Positions 37,219 through 46,052 of a stretch of 64,000 bases of DNA are shown here, one piece after another. The notes beneath the pieces were generated by a model. It made no database searches and was not told the DNA's origin. It worked only from the letters and a program-made list of their open reading frames with translations. Position 1 is the stretch's first letter; each line of letters opens with the position of its first letter. This DNA comes from Skermanella mucosa (GTDB taxonomy: Bacteria; Pseudomonadota; Alphaproteobacteria; Azospirillales; Azospirillaceae), in assembly GCF_016765655.2 (NCBI RefSeq), contig NZ_CP086106.1, forward strand, positions 2,600,501 to 2,664,500, written 5' to 3'. The translations under genes and the position numbers were made by a program.

Positions 37219-37923
37219 TCATGTTGCGAGCGCGACGACCACGCGCCGGTTCTGCTTGCCCTTGTTCTCGATCTTGACGACCTCGACCCGGCCGATCTCG
37301 CCGGTGCGGGCGACATGGGTGCCGCCGCAGGGCTGGAGGTCCACGCCGTCGATCTCCACCAGCCGGACCTTGCCGGTTCCGGTCGGCGGCTTGACCGACA
37401 TGGTGCGGACGAGGTCCGGGTTGGCATCCAGCTCGGCGTCGTCGATCCAGCGGTACCGCACGGCATGGTCGCCGTCCACCAGCCGGTTCAGCGCCGCCGT
37501 CAGCTCGTCCTTGTCGAGGCTGCCGGACGGCACGTTGAAATCCAGGCGGCTTTTGTCCGTCCCGATCTGGCCGCCGGTCACCGCCCCGGGCACCACGGCG
37601 CAGAGCAGGTGCAGGCAGGTATGCATGCGCATGAGGGCGAATCGGCGGTCCCAGTCCAGCTCGACCACGACCGGCGTACCGGGCGGCGGTGCTGCGGCAC
37701 CGGGTTCGAGCACGTGGATCGCCGTATCGGGGCCGTCGCCCTTGATCGTGTCGATGATCCGTACCTCGTCGCCGCCATGGCGGAGCACGCCGGTGTCGCC
37801 CGGCTGGCCGCCGCCGGTCGGGTAGCAGACTGTCCGGTCCAGCGTGACGCCGCCGGCATCGGCCGACACGACGGTCGCATCGCACCGCGCCGCGTAGGAG
37901 TCGTGGCGGAAGATCGTTTCCAT
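37219..37923 (-). CDS. alaX: Alanyl-tRNA editing protein AlaX
   Basis: 234 residues from ATG 37923; an ATG at 37941 overlaps the stop of the cysteine synthase gene (ATGA) and is a possible coupled start. It matches the free-standing editing domain of alanyl-tRNA synthetase: the first zinc motif HTCLHLLCAVV (HxxxH-like with Cys) and the second CGGTHVARTGEIG are present, with the N-terminal VCYPTGGGQPGDTG. It removes wrongly attached Ser or Gly from tRNA-Ala. The last metal His appears as part of CGGTH. Confidence 0.92.
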   Translation of the reverse strand: METIFRHDSYAARCDATVVSADAGGVTLDRTVCYPTGGGQPGDTGVLRHGGDEVRIIDTIKGDGPDTAIHVLEPGAAAPPPGTPVVVELDWDRRFALMRMHTCLHLLCAVVPGAVTGGQIGTDKSRLDFNVPSGSLDKDELTAALNRLVDGDHAVRYRWIDDAELDANPDLVRTMSVKPPTGTGKVRLVEIDGVDLQPCGGTHVARTGEIGRVEVVKIENKGKQNRRVVVALAT

Positions 37924-37937
37924 GCGCTGCTGTGCCC

Positions 37938-38942
37938 TCATTCGTCCAGCCATGCCGGCACCGGCAGGTTCTTTTGCCGGAGAAAGGCGGGGTTGAACAG
38001 CTTCGACTGATAGCGCGTCCCGAAGTCGCACAGGATCGTCACGACGGTATGCCCAGGCCCCAGGTCCCGGGCCACCTTCATGGCCGCGGCCACGTTGATC
38101 CCGCTGGAGCCGCCCAGGCACAGGCCCTCGTTCTTCAGCAGTTCGAACAGCAGGGGCAGGGCCTCCTCGTCGGTCACCCGGTGCCAGCCGTCGATCGGGG
38201 CGGCTTCCAGGTTGCGGGTGATGCGGCCCTGGCCGATTCCCTCCGTGATCGAGCTTCCTTCGGCCTTCAGTTCGCCATGGGCATAGTGATTGTAGAGCGC
38301 GGACCCCATCGGATCGGCCAGCACGATGCGGACGTCCGGGTTCTTCTCCTTCAGCGCCATGCCCACGCCGGCCAGGGTGCCGCCGGTGCCCACCGCGCAG
38401 GTGAAGGCGTCCACCCGTCCGCCGGTCTGGCGCCAGATCTCCTGTCCCGTGGTCGCCCTGTGGCCCTCGCGGTTGGCGACGTTGTCGAACTGGTTGGCCC
38501 AGATCGCGCCGTTCGGCTCCGACGCGGCCAGTTCGTTCGCCAGGGTCTCGGAGTAGCGGACATAGTTGCCCGGATCCTTGTAGGGCAGGGCTGGGACCAG
38601 GCGAAGATCGGCGCCGACCAGCCGAAGCATGTCCTTCTTTTCCTGGCTCTGGGTTTCCGGCATCACGATGACGGTTCGGTAGCCCAGGGCGTTGCCCACC
38701 AGGGCCAAACCGATGCCAGTGTTGCCGGCAGTCCCCTCCACGATGACGCCGCCGGGCTTCAGGGCGCCGCGGTGCTCGGCGTCCCGGACGATCGCGATGG
38801 CGGCGCGGTCCTTGACGGAGCCGCCGGGATTGAGGAACTCGGCCTTTCCCAGGATGTTGCAGCCGGTCGCCTTGGAGGGACCTTCCAGCCGGATCAGGGG
38901 TGTTTCGCCGATACTTCCGATGAATCCTTCGCGTACGTCCAC
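37938..38942 (-). CDS. Cysteine synthase A (O-acetylserine sulfhydrylase) family
   Basis: 334 residues. PLP fold type II enzyme with the PLP lysine Lys44 in NPGGSVKDRAA, the substrate loop EGTAGNTGIGLA, and the phosphate-binding glycines GTGGTLAG. The EGTAGN variant and the C-terminal extension ILCDFGTRYQSKLFNP are seen in a CysK-like subfamily also related to cystathionine beta-synthase cores. It makes cysteine from O-acetylserine and sulfide. The next gene downstream overlaps by ATGA, possibly forming an operon with alaX and sseA. Confidence 0.9.
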   Translation of the reverse strand: MDVREGFIGSIGETPLIRLEGPSKATGCNILGKAEFLNPGGSVKDRAAIAIVRDAEHRGALKPGGVIVEGTAGNTGIGLALVGNALGYRTVIVMPETQSQEKKDMLRLVGADLRLVPALPYKDPGNYVRYSETLANELAASEPNGAIWANQFDNVANREGHRATTGQEIWRQTGGRVDAFTCAVGTGGTLAGVGMALKEKNPDVRIVLADPMGSALYNHYAHGELKAEGSSITEGIGQGRITRNLEAAPIDGWHRVTDEEALPLLFELLKNEGLCLGGSSGINVAAAMKVARDLGPGHTVVTILCDFGTRYQSKLFNPAFLRQKNLPVPAWLDE

Positions 38943-39034
38943 GGTGAGCGTTCTTCCCTCTGGCCTGTCGAATGGCTGACAGACTAGCTTTCGCCCGTCA
39001 CCGGATCAAGCGGGCCTCAGGCCCTCTCCCGCCT

Positions 39035-39652
39035 TCAGGTCCTCTCGCTCCTCTCGCTCCTCAGGGCGTCACGGTGCCGGGCAAGCCAGTTCAGCGCGAT
39101 GATGCTGGCGGCATTGTCGATCTCGCCCTCGTCGACCCGCCGGATCGCCTCTGCCGAGGGAACGACATGGACGCGGATGTCCTCGTGCTCGTCGGTGAGG
39201 CCGTGGATGCCCCCGGTGCCGGACGAGTCGACCAGACCCAGGAAAACCGTCACCACCTCCGTGCTGCCGCCGATGCTGGCCATGAACTCGCCGATCCGCC
39301 TGATGTCGCCGCCGATCTCGCAGCCGGTCTCTTCTAACGCTTCGCGGCGGGCGACCTCGGCCAGTTCCTCGCCGGGCTTTACCACTCCCGCAGGGACTTC
39401 GAAGCTCCAGGCGGACCGGCCGGCCAGACGCGCCGGCAGGCGGAACTGCTCCACCATCACGACCGTGTCGGCCTTCGGGTCGTAGAGCAGGGCCGCGACC
39501 GAGTTGCCGCGCTCGAAGATCTCCCGCTCGAGTTCCTGGGTCCAGGCTCCATCGAACTTCCGGTGGCGGAGCCGGTAGCGGTCCATCCGGAAAAAGCCGT
39601 CATGCAGGGTTTCCTTGGCAAGGATCTCGATATCCTGCTCGTCGTTCATCAT
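39035..39652 (-). CDS. nudF: NUDIX hydrolase, ADP-ribose pyrophosphatase type
   Basis: 205 residues from ATG 39652 (MMNDEQDIEIL); upstream frame extension appears non-coding. The N-terminal beta domain (ILAKETLHDGFFRMDRYRLRHRKFDGAW) and Nudix box GVVKPGEELAEVARREALEETGCEI place it with ADP-ribose pyrophosphatase/GDP-mannose hydrolase. It would hydrolyse ADP-ribose to AMP and ribose 5-phosphate. The FEVPAG segment before the box is typical. Confidence 0.9.
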   Translation of the reverse strand: MMNDEQDIEILAKETLHDGFFRMDRYRLRHRKFDGAWTQELEREIFERGNSVAALLYDPKADTVVMVEQFRLPARLAGRSAWSFEVPAGVVKPGEELAEVARREALEETGCEIGGDIRRIGEFMASIGGSTEVVTVFLGLVDSSGTGGIHGLTDEHEDIRVHVVPSAEAIRRVDEGEIDNAASIIALNWLARHRDALRSERSERT

Positions 39653-39779
39653 GTCGCTCGATCGCATCGGAATAAAGGCCACGGGCTGTTGTGCGGCAAC
39701 AGCGCATCTCTTAACCCATGCCGCCGCCGGGTGCGAGCACCCCGCCGGACAACCCCAATGCGTCATCCCGCCCTGCCCG

Positions 39780-40265
39780 CTACACCTCTTCGGGAACGCT
39801 TTCGGGGGTGGCATCTTCCCCTCGGCGACCTCGGTTGATCGAGGCGCTTTCGCTTACGGTGCGCAGGAAGTCGAGCGCGCGCCGGCGGACTTCGGCGTCC
39901 GTTATGCTGTAATAGGCCCGCACGAGTTCCGTGGTTTCGCGGTTGAGCAGGACGTCGGAGCCCAGGGGCGACTCGCCGATCGCGCGGGAGCCGTTGGGCA
40001 GCCGGGTCGACATCACGGCCGCGGTCTCGTCCGGCATGTCGTCGAAGAAGTAGGCCACGGGAACGTCCAGGACCCTGGACATGTCGTAAAGACGACTGGC
40101 GCCGACCCGGTTGGCGCCCCGCTCGTATTTCTGGATCTGCTGGAAGGTCAGCCCTAAGGCGTCCCCCAGCTTTTCCTGGCTGATTCCCAGCAGCAATCGA
40201 CGCAGGCGGAGCCTGGCACCCACGTGCGCATCGATCTCGTTGGCGACATTCTTCGGCTTGCCCAT
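39780..40265 (-). CDS. XRE-family transcriptional regulator, conserved alphaproteobacterial type
   Basis: 161 residues from ATG 40265, chosen because GGAGA precedes it. The helix-turn-helix occupies about residues 15-70 (VGARLRLRRLLLGISQEKLG, then FQQIQKYERGANRVGASRLY). After it come a FFDDMP motif and a short C-terminal helical part. This protein is very widely conserved in alphaproteobacteria and related regulators have been studied in rhizobia; the targets in this organism are unknown. Confidence 0.92.
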   Translation of the reverse strand: MGKPKNVANEIDAHVGARLRLRRLLLGISQEKLGDALGLTFQQIQKYERGANRVGASRLYDMSRVLDVPVAYFFDDMPDETAAVMSTRLPNGSRAIGESPLGSDVLLNRETTELVRAYYSITDAEVRRRALDFLRTVSESASINRGRRGEDATPESVPEEV

Positions 40266-40485
40266 CATTCTCCACGCCCGTCTGCGGCTGCATATCGGAT
40301 CCCGGGCGTGAAAATATCCGCGCCTCGGACGATCCGACAAAGCAAGCGCGGGCGGATCACCTCCTCGGGGAGGCACCGCCGCGCCAGCCAAGGCATGCTA
40401 TATCCAAATAAATATAAATACCACTAGAAGGCGATCGATCCTTCCGGATAACGCCGCCTATACGAGAAGATATGATGACAGTGCC

Positions 40486-41526
40486 TTAGAATGTGGGCCT
40501 GAGCCTGAGGTGGCGGAGCCGGTCGATAGACTGGACCGACACCGTCTCGACCCGTCCCGCGCGCTGGATCCCGAGCGGGACGCTGACGCCGGCTTCGCCC
40601 AACGCCCAGATTTTCCGATAGAAATCCGCAAGCCGGTTGACCGGCTGGCCGCCGACGGCGACGATCGCATCGTCCGGGCGCAGGCCGGCCGCCGCCGCCG
40701 GGCTGCCCGGCGTGACCCGCTGGATGACGAGCCGGTCTCCGGCCTGCTGGGTGGTGACGCCGAGCCAGGGACGGGGCGACTCGGCGGAGCGGCCGAGTGC
40801 CAGCAGATCGCCGAGAATGGGATGGAGCACATCCACCGGGATGAACATGTTGCCGGGTGCCACCAGCGGCGGCGCCGCGTCGTGGACGAACAGGGAGCCG
40901 ACGCCCATAAGTTCACCCCTGGGCGAGACTAGTGCCGCGCCCCCGAATTCGGCAATGGCCGGCGAGGTGAAGATCGCCTCGTCCAGCAGGTATTCCCAGT
41001 ATCCCGCGAACTCCCGTTTGCTGACGACCAGCGTCGCGTGGACCGCGCCGGGACCGCCGTGGGCCAGGGCCAGCATCGGATCACCGACCTTGGCCTCCTC
41101 GGAGCGGCCGAGCCGCATCGGCTTGGCGCGGAACCCGTACTGTCCCCTGAGCAGGCCGAAGCCGCTGACATGGTCGTAGGCCACGATCTCGGCGGGATGG
41201 ACCTTGCCTTCGGCGGTCCGGACCTCGACCGCGCTGGCTTCCATGATCAGGTAACCGATGGTGACGATCAGTCCCGCGCCGTCGATCACGATGCCGCTGC
41301 CAATACGCTCCGTACCGAGGCTTTCGGCGGAGCGGGCGTCGGAGGGGACCGTAGCCTTGATCCCGACGACCGACTGCATCATCGCGGTCACGTCGGGCGC
41401 CTCGACCCGCTGGGCAGCGACCGGAGCCGGCCTCGCGACCCATGGGGCCGCGGCCAGCGCGGCGATCAATCCAAGCCGGCCCAGGCGGGCCAGCGGTCGG
41501 TCCAGCAGGCGGACAGGCGAAAGCAT
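40486..41526 (-). CDS. DegP/HtrA-like protein lacking the catalytic triad
   Basis: 346 residues from ATG 41526 with GGGAGGTC upstream. Signal peptide (about 1-39), chymotrypsin-like double barrel (about 45-215) and one PDZ domain (about 240-335, PWLGVTTQQAGDRLVIQRVTPGSPAAAAGLRPDDAIVAV... in outline). Aligned by eye with DegP, the catalytic His of TNNHVI is Tyr92 (VTIGYLIM), the Asp of SDIAL is Gly122 (SGFGLL) and the Ser of GNSGGAL is Gly195 (EFGGAAL). A peptidase activity is therefore unlikely; a periplasmic chaperone or scaffold is inferred. Confidence 0.85.
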   Translation of the reverse strand: MLSPVRLLDRPLARLGRLGLIAALAAAPWVARPAPVAAQRVEAPDVTAMMQSVVGIKATVPSDARSAESLGTERIGSGIVIDGAGLIVTIGYLIMEASAVEVRTAEGKVHPAEIVAYDHVSGFGLLRGQYGFRAKPMRLGRSEEAKVGDPMLALAHGGPGAVHATLVVSKREFAGYWEYLLDEAIFTSPAIAEFGGAALVSPRGELMGVGSLFVHDAAPPLVAPGNMFIPVDVLHPILGDLLALGRSAESPRPWLGVTTQQAGDRLVIQRVTPGSPAAAAGLRPDDAIVAVGGQPVNRLADFYRKIWALGEAGVSVPLGIQRAGRVETVSVQSIDRLRHLRLRPTF

Positions 41527-41721
41527 CACAGACCTCCCTCGCATCCGCGCGATCGCCGCGCGCCGTATCAATCACATGTGCGGGAACGGAGGCTTCATCA
41601 AGCGCCTGTCGGGCAAGGAGGGCGGACAAAAAAGTGCGGGGGCAGGCAGCGCGGCAAGGCCTGCCCCCGCTGCAGTCGCGCCAGCGAAGGAGAGGTGGGA
41701 AGGGGATGAAGGGTCCGCGGC

Positions 41722-41922
41722 TCAGCGCGGCAGGGGCACCAGGATCATCGGCCGGGTATTCTCCGGCAGGGCAGCGTCCGGGACGGCCAGGAGGTCGGAC
41801 GGCCCCTGCCACGCGGTGAACGCGATTCCGCCGGCCACCGCAACGGTCAGTGCCAATCCGGCCAGGGCCGCCACGGCGTGGTTGCGGGTGAACGATGCTG
41901 TATGTCCTGCCGCGATTTGCAT
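41722..41922 (-). CDS. Small single-span membrane protein
   Basis: 66 residues, ATG preceded by GAGGAGCGG. One hydrophobic segment (about 16-38, AVAALAGLALTVAVAGGIAF) and a polar C-terminal tail with PLP-rich end. No family recognised. It lies 195 bases upstream of the DegP-like gene on the same strand and could be co-transcribed. Confidence 0.6.
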   Translation of the reverse strand: MQIAAGHTASFTRNHAVAALAGLALTVAVAGGIAFTAWQGPSDLLAVPDAALPENTRPMILVPLPR

Positions 41923-42401
41923 GATCCGCTCCTCGTACTGACTTACAGGCCTGCCTTGAGTTCCCCGATCCTTCAGGGTTCCGCTCGGGCCGGCCGGTTC
42001 TCCGGCCGGGGCGTCGGATCACATCGAACCGTCACTCCAGGCCAACAATTCGCTTTCGAAAAGTATGATGCACGAATCCGGCGGGCATCTGCCACGTTTT
42101 CAAAAAGGTCCGCCTGAATAGTTTTGAAGGTGTAGTAAAAATGCGTCAGCATTGTCGACCTATTCCATAATCAGGTAAACAAAGAGCGACTATATAAAGA
42201 AGTTTGTCTTTCCTGAAAACAAGATAATATCGATAGGGGTATATGTGTTCTCAACGGAAGAGGGCAGGGGAGGGCAGGGGAGGGGACAGCTTTCCGGTGG
42301 GGCAGGCCGAAGATTAGTCACCAGGGCGCAAGTTTAGCCGCTGGCCGCGGTGATGGCCGCGCTGCCATGCCTTTGCTCAAATGTCGAGGAACATGGGGGA
42401 T
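41923..42401. other. Low-G+C spacer beside tRNA-Cys with a G-quadruplex motif
   Basis: 479 bases without a gene. Bases 42100-42250 are clearly A+T-rich compared with the window. At 42262-42285 five runs of three or four G separated by 1-2 bases form a G-quadruplex motif. Confidence 0.6.
42262..42285 (+). repeat. G-quadruplex motif
   Basis: Five G-runs (GGG, GGGG, GGG, GGGG, GGGG) separated by CA or A; it contains a direct repeat of AGGGCAGGGG. Confidence 0.8.
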
Positions 42402-42475
42402 TGGAGGCACGGCCGGGAATCGAACCCGGATATACGGATTTGCAGTCCGCTGCATCACCACTCTGCCACCGCGCC
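42402..42475 (-). tRNA. tRNA-Cys (anticodon GCA)
   Basis: 74 bases with encoded CCA. Acceptor GGCGCGG (one G-U pair) pairs with CCGTGCC; anticodon GCA in the loop CTGCAAA; T arm GGGTTCGATTCCC. The discriminator base is U, as in cysteine tRNAs. Confidence 0.95.
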
Positions 42476-42733
42476 AGGTGCCGGGACCGGCCCTTGATCG
42501 TGCCGGCTCCGGAGAGGTGACCTGATATAGCCGGCCCGGAACCGCCGGTCAAGCGGCGGACGGCGTGCCGCTACCCGCCGATGAGGCATCCATGCGACAG
42601 ACCGCCTGTGTCGTCAGACGCTTCGATGGCTCTCCGTTGTGTTCGAACGCATTGACGGATATAAGGCGATACAGCGCCGCTCCGCCGCGGAAGACTGGCG
42701 CGCCGGATGAAACAAGATCAGAAAACGGTTGCC

Positions 42734-43390
42734 ATGCCCGATTATTCCGCAGCCCGCTACAACATGGTCGAAGGGCAGGTCCGCCCCAACAAAGTAACCG
42801 ACCACGCGCTGGTCGATGCGATGTCGACCATTCCCCGCGAACTGTTCGTGCCCAAGGCGTCGCGCGGCTTCGCCTATGTGGACGAAGATATCCCGGTCGC
42901 CAAGGGGCGGTATCTGATCGAGCCCATGGTGATCGCCCGCCTCCTCCAGGAGGCGCGGGTCAAGCCGACGGACATCGTCCTCGATATCGGCTGCGGCACG
43001 GGCTACGCCAGCGCCCTCCTGTCGCGCATGGCGGCGACCGTGGTCGCGCTCGAGGAGAACCCCGAGCTGGCGGCCCGGGCCGAGGAGACGTTGCGCGAAC
43101 TGGGCGTGGACAACGTCGTGCTGGTGCAGGGGCCGCTGACCGAGGGCTATGCCAAGCAGGCGCCCTACGACGCAATCCTGATCCACGGCGCGGTGACCGA
43201 GGTTCCGAAGGCGATCCTGGACCAGCTGGCGGACGGCGGCCGGCTGGTGACGGTGGTGGCGCCGGACGCGCGGATGGGGCAGGCGCGCCTGTTCCAGCGC
43301 ACCGGCGCGGTCGAGACCGGCCGCATCCTGTTCGATGCCTCCACTCCCCTGCTTCCGGGCTTCGAGCCCAAGCCGGTCTTCCAGTTCTGA
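42734..43390 (+). CDS. pcm: Protein-L-isoaspartate O-methyltransferase
   Basis: 218 residues from ATG 42734 (MPDYSAARYNMVEGQVRPN), the start expected from the family; an ATG at 42707 is in frame. Motif I is DIGCGTGYASALL. PCMT methylates damaged isoaspartyl residues so they can revert to Asp. The N-terminal RYNMVEGQVRPNKVTDHALVD segment is typical of the alphaproteobacterial group, whose gene commonly lies upstream of a TolC-family outer-membrane protein gene, as here. Confidence 0.92.
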   Translation: MPDYSAARYNMVEGQVRPNKVTDHALVDAMSTIPRELFVPKASRGFAYVDEDIPVAKGRYLIEPMVIARLLQEARVKPTDIVLDIGCGTGYASALLSRMAATVVALEENPELAARAEETLRELGVDNVVLVQGPLTEGYAKQAPYDAILIHGAVTEVPKAILDQLADGGRLVTVVAPDARMGQARLFQRTGAVETGRILFDASTPLLPGFEPKPVFQF

Positions 43391-43450
43391 CGACCGGCCG
43401 CGATGTCCGACGGATGCGGGCCTGGAGCATCAAGTGACTAGGAGCGAGTG

Positions 43451-43783
43451 ATGACCGACACAGTGCCGCTGCAGATAGATGTCGATGCTCTTCAGGGTCT
43501 GCGCCAGTCCGGCGCCGATCTCGCCCTGGTGGACGTGCGGGAACCTTGGGAGTTCGAACTCTGCGCGATCGAGGGGAGCACCAGCGTTCCCCTGGGGGCG
43601 CTGGCCCGTCGCGCCGGGGAACTCCCGAAGGATCGGCAGATCGTCGTGGTGTGCCATCATGGTGGGCGGAGCGCCCAGGCGACCGCCTGGCTGCGTCACA
43701 ACGGGTTCGACAAGGCGACCAACCTGATGGGCGGCGTTGACGCATGGGCTCGCCGAATCGATCCGACGATGAAGGTGTATTGA
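43451..43783 (+). CDS. Single-domain rhodanese
   Basis: 110 residues, with AGGAGCG before ATG 43451. A single rhodanese fold: DVREPWEFE, then active-site Cys68 in CHHGGRSAQ, and NLMGGVDAWAR at the C-terminus. It transfers sulfane sulfur, or in some systems senses redox state. It lies between pcm and tolC and its stop overlaps the tolC start by one base (TGATG). Confidence 0.92.
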   Translation: MTDTVPLQIDVDALQGLRQSGADLALVDVREPWEFELCAIEGSTSVPLGALARRAGELPKDRQIVVVCHHGGRSAQATAWLRHNGFDKATNLMGGVDAWARRIDPTMKVY

Positions 43784-45165
43784 TGAGACGGAACTCACGG
43801 CGGACCGGCACCGCCCTCGGTGCTTCACTGGGCGGCGCCCTGCTGGCCCTGGTGGCGAGCCAGCCCGCCTCTGCGCAGAGCCTGGAGGAAGCGCTGGCGA
43901 ACGCCTATGCGACCAATCCGACGATCGATTCGCAGCGCGCCCAGCTGCGCGCGACCGACGAACTGGTGCCGCAGGCGCTGTCCGGCTACCGTCCGTCGGT
44001 GGAAGCCACCGCCGACGCGGGCTACAACCGGCAGCGGACCCGTGCGGCCGGCGTCAACCGCGACAGCAACCTGCAGCAGCGGGGAGTCGATCTCAGCGTC
44101 GTGCAGCCGCTCTATACCGGCGGCAGGACGGAGGCGAGCACCAAGCGCGCCGAAGCCCTGGTCCAGGCCCAGCGGGCGGACCTGCTGTCCACCGAGCAGT
44201 CGGTCCTGCTCGATGCCGCGACCGCCTACCTGGACGTGGTGCGGGACCAGGCCGTCGTGGACCTGAACGTCAACAACGAGCAGGTGCTGCGGCGGCAGCT
44301 CGACGCCTCGCAGGACAGGTTCAATGTCGGCGAGATCACCCGGACCGACGTCAGCCAAGCGGAGTCGCGGCTTGCCCGCGCGGTTTCCGACCGGATTCAG
44401 GCCGAGGGCCTGCTGAGCGCCAGCCGCGCGGTCTATGCCCGCCTGATCGGATCGCCTCCCGGCCGGCTGACGGCACCACGCCTGCGCTTCGACCTGCCGG
44501 CGACCCGCGAGGAAACGATCTCGCTGGCCGAGAGCAACAATCCCGGCGTGGTGGCGGCGGAGTATTCGGAAACGGCGGCCCGCAACGCGGTCGACCAGGT
44601 CCGGGGCGAGATGCTGCCGTCGGCCAACCTGCGCGGCACTGTGTCGCGTGTCTATGAGCCGAGCAGCCAGGCCGACCGGTCCGACGGCGCCTCGGTGGTG
44701 GCTTCCGTCACGATCCCGCTCTACCAGGCCGGTTCGACGGCGGCGCGGGTCCGCGAGGCCCGGCAGACCGCCAGCCAGCGGCGCATCCAGATCGAGGAGG
44801 CGCGGCGCCAAGTGGTGGAAAACGCCATCCGGGCCTGGGAGGGACTGACCACCGCCCGCGCCACGATTCAATCGCGCCAATCCCAGGTCCGGGCCTCCGA
44901 GATCGCGCTGGAAGGCGTGCGCCAGGAAGCCCTGGTCGGATCGCGGACGACCCTGGACACGCTGGACTCGGAGCAGGAGCTGCTGGATGCGCGGGTCGAA
45001 CTGGTCCGGGCGCAACGCGACGAGACCGTCGCCGCCTTTGCCGTGCTGGAAGCCACCGGTCAGCTCACCGCCCGCCAACTCGGACTCCAGGTCAACTACT
45101 ACGACCACGAGAAGCACTACAAACAGGTTCGCGACAAGTGGTGGGGCACCGATATCGATGAGTGA
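43783..45165 (+). CDS. tolC: TolC-family outer membrane channel
   Basis: 460 residues with a signal peptide ending near SAQ-SLEEALANAYATNP. Two repeats of the outer-membrane-efflux domain with the long helical pattern (ALVQAQRADLLSTEQSVLLDAA... TAYLDV and DVSQAESRLARA). TolC forms a trimeric outer-membrane exit duct for RND/ABC drug efflux and type I secretion. It is the usual partner of pcm in alphaproteobacteria. Confidence 0.95.
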   Translation: MRRNSRRTGTALGASLGGALLALVASQPASAQSLEEALANAYATNPTIDSQRAQLRATDELVPQALSGYRPSVEATADAGYNRQRTRAAGVNRDSNLQQRGVDLSVVQPLYTGGRTEASTKRAEALVQAQRADLLSTEQSVLLDAATAYLDVVRDQAVVDLNVNNEQVLRRQLDASQDRFNVGEITRTDVSQAESRLARAVSDRIQAEGLLSASRAVYARLIGSPPGRLTAPRLRFDLPATREETISLAESNNPGVVAAEYSETAARNAVDQVRGEMLPSANLRGTVSRVYEPSSQADRSDGASVVASVTIPLYQAGSTAARVREARQTASQRRIQIEEARRQVVENAIRAWEGLTTARATIQSRQSQVRASEIALEGVRQEALVGSRTTLDTLDSEQELLDARVELVRAQRDETVAAFAVLEATGQLTARQLGLQVNYYDHEKHYKQVRDKWWGTDIDE

Positions 45166-45264
45166 AACTTCGGCTCTCGCCAGACCGGTTGAACGACTTG
45201 GTAGTAATTTAACCTGTTGTGACATAGGCTCCGGGTTCCGGATCAGGCCCCTGGGGTTGCGCTG

Positions 45265-45918
45265 ATGAGTGATACCAAGTCCCAGCAAGAACCATCGATG
45301 GAGGAAATCCTAGCCTCCATCCGGCGAATCATATCCGAAGACACCGAGCCTGCGGAGCCGAGCAAGCCTGAACCGGCCCCGCCGCCTCCCGCTCCCACGC
45401 CGGCTCCCGTCTCGGCCTATGTCGCTCCGCCTCCGCCGCCTCCTCCCGAGGAGCCGATGGACGAGGATGTGCTGGAACTCACCCAGATGGTGCAGGACGA
45501 CGGTTCCGTCATCGACGTGGAGGATCCGCAGGACGATCCATGGGCCCGGGCGATGGATCCGGAGCCCGAACCCGAGGAGCCTGAGCCGCCGCTGTCCCTC
45601 GACTCCCTGGACGACCTGTTCGACAAGCCGGCGCCGCGCCGTCAGCCGGTTTCCAGCTATGACGACGACGATCTGGTGTCGGCACCGACGGCGGCCGCGA
45701 CCAGCGCCGCCTTCGCGCAGCTCGCGAGCAGCATCGGCGGCAACCGCTTCTCCGGCAGTATGCAGGCCTATGGCGGCGGCCCGACGGTCGAGGATATCCT
45801 GAAGGACGTCATGCGGCCGCTGCTGCGCGACTGGCTGGACCAGAACCTGCCGCCCATGGTCGAGCGAATGGTCCAGCGCGAGATCGAGAAGATGGTACGC
45901 CGCGCCCAGGGCGGCTGA
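45265..45918 (+). CDS. popZ: Pole-organizing protein PopZ (DUF2497)
   Basis: 217 residues. N-terminal helix MEEILASIRRIISED, a long Pro/Glu/Asp-rich disordered middle, and a C-terminal oligomerisation helix (TVEDILKDVMRPLLRDWLDQ then NLPPMVERMVQREIEKMVRR). In Caulobacter PopZ makes a polar matrix that anchors the chromosome origin. The gene lies before valS, as in other alphaproteobacteria. The central acidic linker is longer and more Pro-rich than average for the family. Confidence 0.93.
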   Translation: MSDTKSQQEPSMEEILASIRRIISEDTEPAEPSKPEPAPPPPAPTPAPVSAYVAPPPPPPPEEPMDEDVLELTQMVQDDGSVIDVEDPQDDPWARAMDPEPEPEEPEPPLSLDSLDDLFDKPAPRRQPVSSYDDDDLVSAPTAAATSAAFAQLASSIGGNRFSGSMQAYGGGPTVEDILKDVMRPLLRDWLDQNLPPMVERMVQREIEKMVRRAQGG

Positions 45919-46052
45919 CGAGCGATCCAGCCATAAGCCTTGGGCGTCAGAACTGATCGGGGCGGACCGTGCTGAAGGCAGGGTCCGCCAAATCCATTTC
46001 CGTGGTCCAGGTCATTCAGATCCAGGGACCCGAAAAGTTGAAAGATTCAGCG

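Noticed and set aside
42241-42300. CRISPR-like repeat array in the G-rich tract
   Set aside because: The repeated unit is 10 bases, without spacers or cas genes; it is a G-quadruplex-type tract.
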